Below are positions 37,953 to 49,165 of a DNA stretch of 64,000 nucleotides, piece by piece. The notes beneath the pieces were generated by a model that saw only the letters and a program-made list of their open reading frames with translations, was not told the origin of the DNA and did no database searches. Source of the DNA: Baylisascaris procyonis (Eukaryota; Nematoda; Chromadorea; Rhabditida; Ascarididae); NCBI GenBank assembly GCA_037389465.1, contig JAZARR010000197.1:1680001-1744000 (forward strand). The letters are read 5' to 3'. A program made the position numbers and the translations under genes. Numbering within the stretch: the first letter of the stretch is position 1; every line of letters begins with the position of its first letter.

Positions 37953-39268
37953 TATTTATTTTTCTATTTATTTATTTATTTATTTATTTATTTATATAAT
38001 ATTTTACATTTATGAGGAATATAAATAAATATTTAATTAATTATAATTAAATATTTCTTATATTATTAAAGATGAAGAAAATTCTTCGAAAGCAAGAAGT
38101 AACAAAAATAAGCGGTACAACCTCATCGGAAGGTGACACGAAATCTATCGACGATTCAAAATCGAATTGTGACTCCGATGATGGTAATTTATTTTCTTGC
38201 GGTTCGTTTTTTTTTTCCTTTTTTTTACGCTCATAATTTTCTTATTTAATAAATAATCGAAAAAAATTGTTGTGCGCTATTTGTAAAGCATAATTTTGAA
38301 TTTTTATTCAATTTAATCACTCTTAGTACCAAATATTTCTGATATTTTTCAACATTCTATGGATAATTTTGTAGAATTCTTTAGCATTAATATTATTTGC
38401 TGGTTAAAAATAAACCATTAACCAAAATCATGGTAGTAAAAAAACTGTGCAATTGGCAATGAAATTTTACCAACATTGAAAAAAAAGTGGAAAAAATTCT
38501 TTTTTGTATATTCGAAAAAATTTTTCAATGATGAGATAATAAAATCAATTTTAATATATGTATTTTTATATTTATTCAAAAAATTGTAATTTTTATATTA
38601 TGTATTAACTAATATTCCATTGCATTTCATTTTAAAAAAATTTTTTTTCTATGAACTTAAGTACAGTAAACCTTTGAATTATCTAGCCGGAAGTATAATC
38701 TTCTCATATATATCTGTGCAATTTAAATGAAAATATCATTTAGCATCTAATGTCATTTAATTTTTCATTGCTATCGTATGCATTCACCTATGCAAATACC
38801 GTAATCAACCAGGAGGTTCGAGTTTCACTGGGATAAAACCCGACTAAAATATATGTGGTCTTTGTATTGGATGGTCACATTTAAATAATATTTAAAAAAT
38901 ACTGCGATGATTTTTGGTTGGGGCCTTGAGACTTGTAGGAGCACTTGCTTGGAAAGAATATCTGAAGTTAGACACATACAGACTTCTCTGAACGGCATTT
39001 ATATACACATACAGACGCAGACAGACTTGTCTGAACGACATTTACATACACATACAGACACATACAGATTTGTACGAACATTTTTATGTATTTTGTTGTT
39101 TATGATAAAAAATTGTTTTAAAAAAATTTTTTTCGTATAATTGCAGATCTCGATTCAGATGGCGACGATCTCGAAGTGGACAATAGCAGTGATGAGAAAT
39201 TGAAAGAATTGAGTAATCCCATTGATAAATTATACAATATGCAGGCCACATATTTTGCCTTTACATAG
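27055..39268 (+). CDS. lim-6: LMX-class LIM-homeodomain transcription factor (lim-6/LMX1-like)
   Basis: Nuclear transcription factor; C. elegans lim-6 and vertebrate LMX1 genes control neuronal identity. Firm exons: 28078-28175, 28725-28846, 35842-36056, 36736-36863, 37378-37455, 38072-38183, 39147-39268, all in phase. LIM1 (CGGC, HENC, CSTC, CREDH) spans exons 28078-28846. LIM2 (CARC, HAQC, CVYC, CRADY) is in exon 35842-36056. The homeodomain begins [15 protein letters not shown] and ends in recognition helix [14 protein letters not shown], the Gln-rich QNQR form typical of LMX. An acidic Asp/Ser tail follows and ends [10 protein letters not shown]. Exon 27055-27134 is a tentative N-terminal exon (phase 1 out, matches); its start codon was not identified. 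One intron is 7 kb. The acceptor at 38071 (TTAAAG) is weak, but similarity supports it. Confidence 0.9.
29870..29983. promoter_or_regulatory. Cluster of POU octamer sites in the 7-kb LIM intron
   Basis: Perfect ATGCAAAT at 29905-29912, 29934-29941 and 29976-29983, its inverse ATTTGCAT at 29884-29891, and a one-mismatch ATGCAAAG at 29870-29877. Five sites in 114 bp is a striking density. A neuronal enhancer is an inference. Confidence 0.5.
31174..31499. promoter_or_regulatory. Second group of octamer motifs in the LIM intron
   Basis: ATTTGCAT at 31174-31181 and 31409-31416, and two ATGCAAAT 13 bp apart at 31479-31486 and 31492-31499. Same motif and intron as the cluster at 29.9 kb. Confidence 0.4.
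33821..33841. repeat. (GA)n microsatellite
   Basis: About ten GA dinucleotides in the long LIM intron. Confidence 0.9.
35702..35776. repeat. (AT)n microsatellite
   Basis: About 37 AT dinucleotides, 66 bp upstream of the exon that encodes LIM2. Confidence 0.95.
36525..36566. repeat. (AT)n microsatellite
   Basis: About 21 AT dinucleotides in the intron between the LIM2 and homeodomain exons. Confidence 0.95.
37909..37994. repeat. (TTTA)n microsatellite
   Basis: About 85 bp of TTTA repeats with two interruptions, ahead of the last homeodomain exon. Confidence 0.95.
38971..39085. repeat. 43-bp tandem repeat, 2.7 copies
   Basis: Units 38971-39013, 39014-39056 and a partial third, each with ACATACAGAC-type and TTTGTNTGAACG-type blocks. 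It is in the last intron of the LIM gene, 60 bp before the final exon. Confidence 0.85.
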
Positions 39269-39317
39269 CGAACACTATATTCGAACAAGCCTCTTCCATT
39301 TTAATACATCTCGAGCT

Positions 39318-39323
39318 AATAAA
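39318..39323 (+). terminator. Polyadenylation signal of the LIM gene
   Basis: AATAAA begins 49 bp after the TAG stop codon, on the coding strand. Confidence 0.6.
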
Positions 39324-41493
39324 TCATACTTAATTGGTTCTTCTACTTGAAACGATATAGAATCCATCCTAGTTGCACATCCCTTAACATAACGTAGAGT
39401 AATTTTAATGTAAATTTATTCGTCTCTGTTAAAATTTGCATAATAAAAATCCGTTTATTAAAATTTGCATAATAGAAATATATTAGTGCTGTTTTATGCG
39501 ATATTTACTGAAAATTTCTCATAAATAATAAATTCGAAAGTTTATTTTATTCTAAAAGAATCTTTAATGTAAAAGTGAATTTAAAAACTTAGTGGTTAGT
39601 GATTGGAAAAAAAGTTAAATCTTTTATTCATCCTTTTGGATTTCCTATTTGGATATTTGCTGATAAAGTTAGATATGTTTCATTGTTATAAAGTTTCACT
39701 GCAATATCATCCAATGATAAGCTATCACTAATGTTTTTATCAAAACGCTTAAGAGAGATCTATGCGATCCGTTATCGGTCGATTTTTCAGTCGACTGTGG
39801 AATATAGCTCGAGGTGTTTATATGTACTATCCATTTATGCGGATGTGCAAGGATTTTTTATTGCTTAATTATTGATCTTAATTATTTGCATAATTAGATA
39901 GTCGAAAATAATGTTACGTAATTTTTGAATAAATATTTCTTGATGATATATAACTTTAAAAAATTTATGTATCTCTCATCGATCATTAAAGTAGAACATG
40001 ATAGCACATAATAAGCATAAGTTGTAACACATAAAGTTGTTATAATAACACGCTTTCGTTAGATTTTAAATTGCTAGAGGCAATATGGTGCCTGATTAGT
40101 GAATTGTGAAAAAAAAAATTGGGAACGAAGCCAAATTTGAAAATCGTTTACTAGAGTAATTATTCGTTGTAGTGACGTCATTTATGAAGAATTTTGAATT
40201 CTTTATTTCCTCATATTTTAGCGATTATATAGAGAATCGATTCGATATTAGAGAGACGATCTATAAAATTATGCAAAATTAAGGCAGCATTATTTGCATA
40301 ATTTCAACTAAAATTTGGTTGATCAAAATTGTTTCACACTCGTCAAAATAGATTACGAATTCGACTCCGTTATTTTTCGGCTAATTATATGTGACTCCGG
40401 AGTTTGACTCCTTCATAAGTTCATTTACATAATTTGTTTCTCTTTTGATCGGTGATCGATAAGCCATTTTAAATGTAATTAATATTTAAATTTTCGCACG
40501 TAAATACAATTTGTTATGCTTTCATTATTTTCTAGTCAATTTCGAAACAGCTTTATATTCCTTTCTATCATGAGTTTCTTATGCCTCTTTATCTATTGCT
40601 GTCTTATAAATTTTTTAACTTGAGAATAATTGCCGGAAGTTTCTTTTTTCTTTCATTGAATTGAATAATCGCATAGTTATAGACGGTGATGACCCCCTTA
40701 TCCTGAAAAAAAAACTCAAAACTAAGCACGCTTAATTTTTCTGGATTTAAATTAAATTATTTAAATTTTTCTGGATAGTTAAGTAATTTACGTCAAAGTT
40801 TTTTCATTACTTATAATCCATTAGAATATGCCCTAAGGCGATATTTTTCATAACTTTAAGGTGATTTTGCATAGGTAATGAGCATTCATTTGCATATCTA
40901 TTTGATGCTAATTTTCCTACAATAATTTTGATTATAATATTGATTATTTTATATGCATTATTCGATTGTATGATTGACATATGAATTTGCATCGAATTAT
41001 ACATTTTTACTGAATAAAAATTTCTGAAATATATTATCGTTATTTTTTTATAATACTTATTTATTATATGAGTAAAATTAAACTTTAGCAAATCATTCGT
41101 TTCCTCATTGAAAAAAATCGTGGTACTTCCGTTTTTCATCCATCCAACCCCTCCCCCACCTCCTTGCTTTTTTCCTCTATTCCAGTCTACCTGTTGCCAA
41201 TTTATCCATCTTTAGATCATTTAGATCTCGGGAATCTACTAGGAAATCCCCGGGAATCGTAATGTTCGATTTAGATGTACAAAACGGAATTCAAATAAAG
41301 AAAAAAAAAAATGAGCTTATTAAACTTAAAGAAAATATAAATAAAGTTGTTTGTTCGAAAGCAATTCGTTTAATAAAATGATCAAGCTGTATGCGTTAAT
41401 GAAACGGAAATAAACGTTGCATTTTTGAAATATAACAGAGATAAACGAAGGCGATCACCAATGACCGAAAAAATTTTTCTGCAATTAAAGTCT

Positions 41494-41506
41494 CCCCCCC
41501 CCCCCC
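41494..41506. repeat. Poly-C run (13 C)
   Basis: Thirteen C followed by ACCCCCCACGCCCC, intergenic. Confidence 0.9.
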
Positions 41507-42050
41507 ACCCCCCACGCCCCTAAGTGGGGCACATATCCATTCTAATAAGGGATCGAGAGCTAAGAAATATTCTCTACAAAAATCAGGAAACTTAATGAGG
41601 CAATATATTCGTATAGTACACCAAAGGGAAACTAACAAATAGGTGTTTAGCAAAGAAACAACAGTCTATTGTAAAGGGGGATGCCCGAATATAGTAGACA
41701 TAATTAGAAAAAATAACGAAAAAAGAGAGAGTCTCAAGCTGAATGAACTCGAGGTCAATGCTTTATAAAGACGTTCGCATATATGTAGACAAATAAATAT
41801 TAGCATTTGATAGAATTACAAATAAAACGGCTAAAATTGAGAGAAAATCACATCATACCTAAATTGTTTTAAATTATTTCAATGGGAAAATACTCTAAGA
41901 AATGGAAACTCATAAATATGACCGTCATATAGAAAGAGAAACATCGACGCTAAAAATGCACCAAATTATAGGCCCAATATCACAATTGAGCATATTCGTT
42001 CAGCGAATGGAAAATATGTGTCGTATGAATGAGAACATCGCTAACTTCTT

Positions 42051-42108
42051 GGGGGGGGGGGGGTTCATATTGAAATGTTTCATCCTCTCCAACCCTTCCC
42101 CCCCCCCC
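42051..42108. repeat. G13 run followed by C11 run
   Basis: Thirteen G at 42051-42063 and eleven C at 42098-42108, 34 bases apart on the same strand, so a single-stranded form could fold into a G:C hairpin. Confidence 0.85.
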
Positions 42109-43584
42109 ATCCCCTCTCCCCTCACTTCTTAGGCTTTTCATCCTTCAAGACTCGGAGTAAATATCACTTGCTTGGGAAGCAAACGTATTCGCAAATGATG
42201 TGTAAGTTATTTTTTTAATTCCACGAGTTCGAAGCAACAAAAAACAATAAGAGACGAAATGTTTGATGAATTTTACAGATACAGTAATTAGTAGAGATTT
42301 CGCCAATTAATGCGGCTAATTTCACTATGATTTTTTTAAAATACAGTGGTCTATATTGGTCAATTTTAAAATTTTTAAAAAAACTACATTTATATTATGT
42401 CATATTATACGATATTATAATGTATACAAAAGTTTCATAAATTATCGAATAAATATTTTTTTTTCAAATTTCCTAAGTTTTATTATATTATACTTTACTA
42501 ATTAGAATAATCTCTTAAAGTATGCCATATATGTCCCGCTAACCCAAAAATTCATAAGGGATACTAAATTTTCGTTCACAGCGATAAAGTTTGATAAAAA
42601 TTTTAATATATTATTTTCAGCTATCATTTTCTAGAGCTCTGCATTTTGCCCGTAATCCTCGAAACGTTGTTGTTTCCATTTTTTTTCCCCATTTTTGTGG
42701 GTATCTTGCGCCTTTGGCGCTTTTATTCCCCGTATAACTACCAACGCAATAATAGTATACCTCTAAAGACAACCTTCTTCATTAGCAACGAATTTTTAGA
42801 AACCCCACGCCAACGCATCTGGCACAAATAGGTTTTTCGGCTGTCAATTGCAGTTACCGTATCCAACCAGCTCCATTCGGAACGCAATGAAACACCAAAG
42901 CGGCAACGTTTCAAAAATTGCTGACACATTGCAGTTCTATGCGAATACCATACAGCGCAATAGCATGAACTAAGTAATGGTGATCTTTTGATGAAATCGA
43001 GCATTTCCGGACCCGAATAAAATCAATCCTCGAGGGAGAGGTTTTCAGAACGCAACTCCCTCTTCCCGCGGGAAGCTCATGGGTGTGAAAGATTTCCCCA
43101 CCTTTGCAGGGGAACTTTATTCATTGTGATGATCCGAAAATGTGTCGAAATATCAAGTGCCAACGCAATACCAAAACGTAACACCCTGTTAAGTGTGAAT
43201 TAGTTGCCTAGGATGGGCAAAGTAGATCTTGCAATTTTCCTCTCAACCATAGTAATTTAAAAACTTGGGAATTATGAATCCATCCAAAAATCGGCGTATA
43301 AAAAATTTAAAGAAATTTTTCAATTCAATTGAACTAATATTTTTTAAGGATGACATAATTCGCAGGAAAAAATGTATGTAGAGGAAGTAAGTTGTATTTG
43401 AATCAAGTTCAGCTTAAGTTGGATAATGCTTGAATAAGTTATTTACTCTTTGCTTCATTGATATCTCTCTATATGAAGAGCCCCTTTCGAGCAGGATGAG
43501 TACCTTTAATGAGCAATAAAACCCCAATGGAGCCTTCATTCGATAGCTGAGAGAGCATAAGGTCATAGCTCTTCACATATATGT

Positions 43585-43598
43585 GTAACCATGGTAAT
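43585..43598 (+). promoter_or_regulatory. Candidate RFX/DAF-19 X-box upstream of B9D1
   Basis: GTAACCATGGTAAT matches the ciliary X-box consensus (GTNNYY AT RRNAAC) except for the last base. It lies about 1.05 kb upstream of the B9D1 start codon. B9D1/MKSR-1 genes are known RFX targets in C. elegans, which makes the placement meaningful. The distance is larger than usual unless a 5' non-coding exon exists. Confidence 0.45.
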
Positions 43599-44651
43599 AA
43601 GGCATGCGTGAGATATGCATATTGCAGATTGCGTCGACGAATCGATGAGCATAAAATTTACTTATCGGCTAAAAATGTTTCTTGTTCTCTTTTATATTTT
43701 CTCGTTTAAAATAATAGGAAATTTGAATTTAAATTTAAAATAAATAAACTTGTAATAGTCTGTTTTATTGCAGTTACCTGCGACAAGTGATTTGTAATGG
43801 TTTGAAATAATTTTTTTTTTAATGATTTAGAAGTTGAAATATTTGTAATTTTTTGAAATATTAACTTTTCTCTTTATAAGATTAATACTAAACCTTTTAT
43901 TTTATCTCTGACTATCAATTTTAATTATAATATACTGTATGTTATTCAGTAGAAGGTTAGAATCTTTTCCCAACTCTTATAAGAAGGAGTACTGTTGAAG
44001 AAAATACGGTACCGACGTTTAAATGGTACTGTAAAGCGACCATGACTAGGTACGTGATTCTATTAACATCTATAAGCATGAATGAGCCAAAATATTCATA
44101 TTTTCATCGTTTCCTTTTATTAAAGGTACCTTCCTCGGTTATATATTTTCACTGGATGATATCCCATAAATAAAAAAAAAAACTTCACTTAAATATAGAT
44201 AAAAGCTTTATAGTATCAATGAATTTCTTGAATAATTCACTCATATCGATATAGAATTCCAAATTTGCATATAAATTAATTATCGTTGATGAAAATATAT
44301 TATCTGTGCAAACAAATAATAAAGGTATAAACGCCTCAGGGCTTTTCGTAAATAATTACATTCAATGATATGAATGTGTGAAAAATTATCCGCCAAATAG
44401 TTTATGTTGAGATTGTTTTCTTTTGCATTTCTCATATTTTTTCCACAACTACCTATATGATGATTCATATTTGCATAATAAATATTTAAAAAAGATAAAA
44501 AATTTTTGCATTTTAAAGGTGTTAATTATTACAGGTGAAAGCTGAATCATAGAAGACACCTGACGCAACTATATGCACCGAACGATACCTGAATTTGAAG
44601 ATATTCAATGAACACGTATCGATGATCTAAGATGGAAACGAATAAATACTA

Positions 44652-47600
44652 ATGAAGTCTATATTTATCGTACTACTTAATGGGCAAATCGATACAGCTG
44701 AGGTGGGAAATTTTTAATATCACAATATTAGTGGTATTCATATGTATCATTTCGTATAACATTGAAGACCGCTTAGGTAAATATTGCAGGTAAATTAATC
44801 TAACACACCTGTTATACTAATATTTCACGTTTTATGCCTAAAGACTTATCAAAACAGGTATCATCGGGTAGCATTGAGGTATTACAGGTGTCTAGTATAG
44901 ACGTATATTTCCATAGGGGATACCCCTTCCTGTTCGAATTGCCTTGTGGCGATCAAAAATTTGCCATTCATTACTCTTATTTTAGCGCTCATTATTTCAG
45001 TCAAAATCTGTACACAACGATCGGCTAATAATGCATATATTAAGAAGCCGGTTCGATTTTCATTGAAACGATGCTAATATGAAATAGAGATTAATATTGC
45101 TAATAACTTATGCGATAAGTAGTTTTATAGTATATTAATAGAGAGATTTTGGAAAAAAAACCTAACTGAAATTGTAGTGAAATAAATTTATAAAAAATAA
45201 AAATGATAGAAATTAATCATCTGAAATAAATAATTATTTTTTATCACCTTTTTTGTTTATATTGAAAATTCAAATATTTCAGTTTCCATCATTAGATAAT
45301 TGTTACTGTAAATATTCATATGTATACGGTAATGATTGGGAGCAAATAAGTGGATTGGAAGAAGGATTAAGTGCTAGATGTGAGAGGACATCTAAGCGTG
45401 ATTGTATTGTCATAGGATTGCCAATCGAGGCTACATTCACCTCAACGAATCCTTTCAGATGTAAGTGACATTTATTTAAGTTGCTATTTTTTTTATAAAT
45501 TATTTTAATTTTTGTTCATCGCAAAAGATGATCCATATCGATCGTTATCCATATCCAATCCGATTCGATCGGATCCACGGTATTTCGAGGATAATATCCT
45601 AGAAATTTCATGTTCTCTTTTAAAAAAATCGGAAATATATAAACACATGACCAATGACTTCCTTTATCCTCTTTTCTTTGATCTACAATTAAAACTATAT
45701 ATAATACGATATTCTTTATATAACATAATTCGATAAGAAAAGAAAATTCTTTTATTAATAAAATAATAAATTCTGAGATATTCGTGTCGAAGATATTGCA
45801 CTATTGAATTTAAAAAAAAAAAAAATTCTAAAAGAAATAAAAGAACATTTATAAAAATTTAATAGTATTAAATAAATTCTCAAAGAGTAAAAGAAATTTT
45901 TGAGTAGATAGCACTTCAGTCTTCGTTGTCAGTGTTGCCAATTAGTCCCACTTTCATAAAATATATTCCAGTTTAATTTACGGAATAAAGGATTTCATTA
46001 ATCAAACATTTTCTTTTTATTTTACGGAAAAAAGATTTTTCTATCATTGAGATTCTATAAAAATTTTTCATAAATTTTACCGTGGGTAAAATATAACATA
46101 AATCTACTAAAAATCAATAAATGGTTTGTCAAAACTTCCTGCACTGCCACTTTAAAAAACTGTAATGTAACTTTGTAATATTAATCACTAGTAATTTATA
46201 ACAACAATATCGCTTATAACACTAATAGTTAGCATTAGTATAACATAGTACCATATAATATAACACAGTATTGCATTAGTATAACAAACGATATAACATA
46301 AGTAATAAAACGACCATTAGCAACCATAAATATAAGAACTGTATTAAAGTCCAATCAATAAGTCAGTTGGAATTTAAATGTTACAAATAATTCAGTGAAT
46401 AATTAAATTATTTAATAATCTTTAATAGATGATATATGGAAAATCGATAATATAAATGATGATTTTAAAGAGATTTTTATCAGGGCCACAATTATTGTTA
46501 TGTTGCTATGGAACAGATGGCTTTGGTAACGATGTCGTCAGAGGATATGGTGCGGTACATATTCCTACCGTGCCTGGAAGGTCAGGTTTTCTTATCTCCC
46601 GATCCCCTCTAGGAATACCTTCTGTTCCCTCTCCCCACTTCCTCCCATCCTCCTCCCTCTCTCCCTCTTCCTCCCCTCATTAAACCAGGTTGTCGGTAGA
46701 ATAGCTGTCACTAATTATGTTAGCATATGACTAGTATTTTGTTTTGAATTCATGTGGATCATCTGTTTCAATAGCGCACCGGAAACGTCTTACCGAATTC
46801 TTCACTTCTTAGTTATTAAAATTATATTTGAACCTGAGCCGAGTGAATTTTTTCTCAAAAACTAGTGTTAAATTTTAAAATCAGTAGATTTCTTCTATTC
46901 TCATAAATTTCTTTTAGAATGAACAATCATTAAACCCATAATTCTCTATAAGTAATTTAATCCGATATATAATCATATTAGTCTTTTTTATAAACAAATG
47001 CAACAACTGTATGAAAGTCCAATCAATAAGTTAGCTGGAATTTAAATATTATAAATAATTGATTTGTTGATGCTATGAAATTACCGAATTAGCATATTGT
47101 TGTGAAATTAGTCATATAGAGATTATTATCCACCGTTATTAATCTTATACGGATCTATAACTGATAATATTGAGATATTAGTACAGTTATAAAATATTTT
47201 ATTCAATTATTTTAGATGTGTACGTCATATTGCGATGTTTGTACCTGAGGCGAGCACTACAGTGCAAAAATTTTTTGGTTGGATCACCGGGAAACGTGCA
47301 GAATTTATTGACCCTCGTATTGTTACCGCTGCCGATCGAAGGCATGGTACGTGAATATTTTCATTAATCATTTATTGATCAATATGCAAATTTCTTATTA
47401 TTCTAATATTTAAAATAAATCGTCCAATACAAGTGATACGGCTTTTTTGGGGGGAGTGGGGAGTGATATGTTATCATACATGCTTATCAGAAATATTTAT
47501 AATCTATACAGTAATATCATTCAACGGTCATAGATCGAAATAGCTGTAAATAAGGAGCAAGCTTTACTTTCATTTCAAAGATCTCAATGCTTTAAGATCG

Positions 47601-48740
47601 GTTTATTTCCGGTTATTATGATTACAAATGTTTTAATGAAAGAGAATATTCATTAATTTATTTTATTTGTACGACTGCTTATATTTATTGATTTTATAAT
47701 TTAAAAATATGGGAATCGTCGATGGAAGTACATAAAATATATAAATTACTTAAATTGCATAAAATATTACATAAATTATGCATAAATATTATATGAATCA
47801 TAAAATATTGGAATTACATAAAATATATAAATTACATAAAATTATGTAAATATTTCCTGCAATCTGTAATTGCAAAATCGAGTTAACGATTAGAAAATAT
47901 TGCATAACATTCTATGCAATTCATTTTGTAAAGAAAAAATAAAGCTGTTAATTCAAATAATGCAAATTAGCGAAATTATGTGGGATTCGAATTCCAAAAA
48001 TAAAATTACGAATTTATTTATTTACTCTTTATCGAATGTTTATTTATGACGTCATTTCGCCAACTCATTTTGTTGACCATGACGTCATCGCATTTTAATG
48101 CAATGACGTCATATTTTGGAAATTATTTGGTCGAATGACTCGTTGAATAAAGACGTATGCGTATTTATGAATTTGAAGAGTAAAGAATTGAAACTGAAAA
48201 ATGGCGCTAAGCCATAGTTAGAGTGTGAAGTGAACTTCAAATATTTTCCATCTTTTCCCATGACGTCATTGCATCTATATAAACTGTTACACTACAGTGA
48301 GCAGAAAAAGAGAGGGAAAGAGAGGGAGAGGGAGAGGGAGAGGGAGGGGATAGAGAAGGAGATATCCATATACCGTCATCTGGATGGATATATGAATTAT
48401 ATACAGTATGATCTATAGTGCAAATTCAATGATTTATAAAGTGATTTAATCGATAAGTAACTGATTGCTCGATCGATTAAATGATTAAGCTATCAACTGA
48501 TATGATCTATTGATTTATTGATTGATCAGAAATAAATTACAGTAACTCAAGCTCCAAATTACAGTAACTCGAGTTCGAAGTCAAGGTTTCATCAACGTAA
48601 CGATGAATATCGTCTTAAAGGATATGAAAAAATATGGTTACGATGTAACACCTTCATCACTTCTACGCATATCCGAATTCCCTCTACCGAAATTCGAAGT
48701 GAAGTCGACCATCGATAAGGTCGACAATTTATTTCTATAG
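44652..48740 (+). CDS. mksr-1: B9 domain-containing protein 1 (MKSR-1/B9D1), 5 exons
   Basis: Component of the ciliary transition-zone (MKS) complex that gates membrane proteins entering the cilium. Exons: 44652-44702, 45283-45460, 46494 minus 10 (46484)-46580, 47216-47346 and 48565-48740; phases agree and give 210 residues (human B9D1 about 204). The C2-like B9 domain fills the protein. Recognisable blocks in order are [76 protein letters not shown] and [17 protein letters not shown]. The first exon encodes only 17 residues, as in relatives. A duplicated splice acceptor precedes the last exon and could give an alternative C-terminus. Intron 4 carries four CRE palindromes. A short gene follows 426 bp downstream on the same strand. 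Confidence 0.93.
46337..46392 (+). repeat. 56-bp dispersed repeat, copy 1
   Basis: Nearly the same as 47005-47060 (about six mismatches; shared core AAAGTCCAATCAATAAGT). It lies in B9D1 intron 2, upstream of exon 3. Confidence 0.85.
46587..46679 (+). repeat. Pyrimidine-rich tract in B9D1 intron 3
   Basis: About 90 bp almost wholly C and T (CCCTCTCC, CCTCCCATCC, CTCCCTCTCTCC), starting just after the exon 3 donor. Confidence 0.85.
47005..47060 (+). repeat. 56-bp dispersed repeat, copy 2
   Basis: Direct copy of 46337-46392, in intron 3, so the pair brackets B9D1 exon 3. Confidence 0.85.
48047..48268. promoter_or_regulatory. Four CRE palindromes (TGACGTCA) in B9D1 intron 4
   Basis: Perfect TGACGTCA at 48047-48054, 48080-48087, 48104-48111 and 48261-48268. 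The middle two form a larger inverted repeat with arms TGACGTCATYGCAT; the fourth carries the same extended arm. CREB/ATF-type factors bind this octamer. Regulation of B9D1 or of the gene after it is inference. Confidence 0.5.
48309..48350 (+). repeat. (GAGAGG)n purine repeat
   Basis: About 40 bp of AGAGGG/GAGAGG units in B9D1 intron 4, shortly after the last CRE site. Confidence 0.9.
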
Positions 48741-48864
48741 TTTTCTCGATTTTACCTCTTAGTTTTATTTAGTGACACTGTATTTTACTTGCCGAATCCT
48801 CTCATAACTCATATATTATCAGTAATGATCTATATAGATTAATGAGACAGACATCAATATACAG

Positions 48865-48984
48865 ATGAGCTTCTCTTTAAAGAAAACGATGGTGGTGGAT
48901 TTAATACCGGAAATGTGACGCTCATAGAGGTGGTGACTATTTATCTTATACCAACGGACCCGTATAAGAAAGGATTTCCCGCAG
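48865..48984 (+). other. Exon-like segment of unknown membership
   Basis: Bounded by a TATACAG acceptor and a GCAG|GTATAA donor and open in one frame (contains KENDGGGFNTGNV and YLIPTDPYKKGFPA). It has no in-frame ATG. It can join in phase to the next gene through an alternative acceptor at 49171, but no upstream exon that fits was found. It could be an alternative 5' exon of that gene or chance. Confidence 0.3.
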
Positions 48985-49165
48985 GTATAACTTTCCTTTA
49001 AAAACGATCCGCTTAGATGAGGGGTGTCTATTTAACAGTATCTACGGCAAGTATCGCTTTATTTTAAGTAACCAATTCTTAGTCTACCATCACCTGCCAA
49101 TACCGTGGGAAAGATGGTTGTATCATGAGTTGAGAGTTTAAATTGGACATACTTGACTATAGGCA

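Larger units (their letters stand above)
39324..43584. other. Intergenic region between the LIM gene and B9D1
   Basis: No gene that I can support. It holds scattered ATTTGCAT motifs (for example about 39883, 40297 and 40887), one TGACGTCA at 40173-40180, C and G runs at 41494 and 42051-42108, and a less AT-rich patch at about 42640-43150 with unsupported open frames on both strands. Confidence 0.45.

Noticed and set aside
40807..41139. Minus-strand frame of 110 codons
   Set aside because: Its composition (Ile/Asn/Lys/Tyr) is that of random AT-rich DNA, and it has no recognisable domain.
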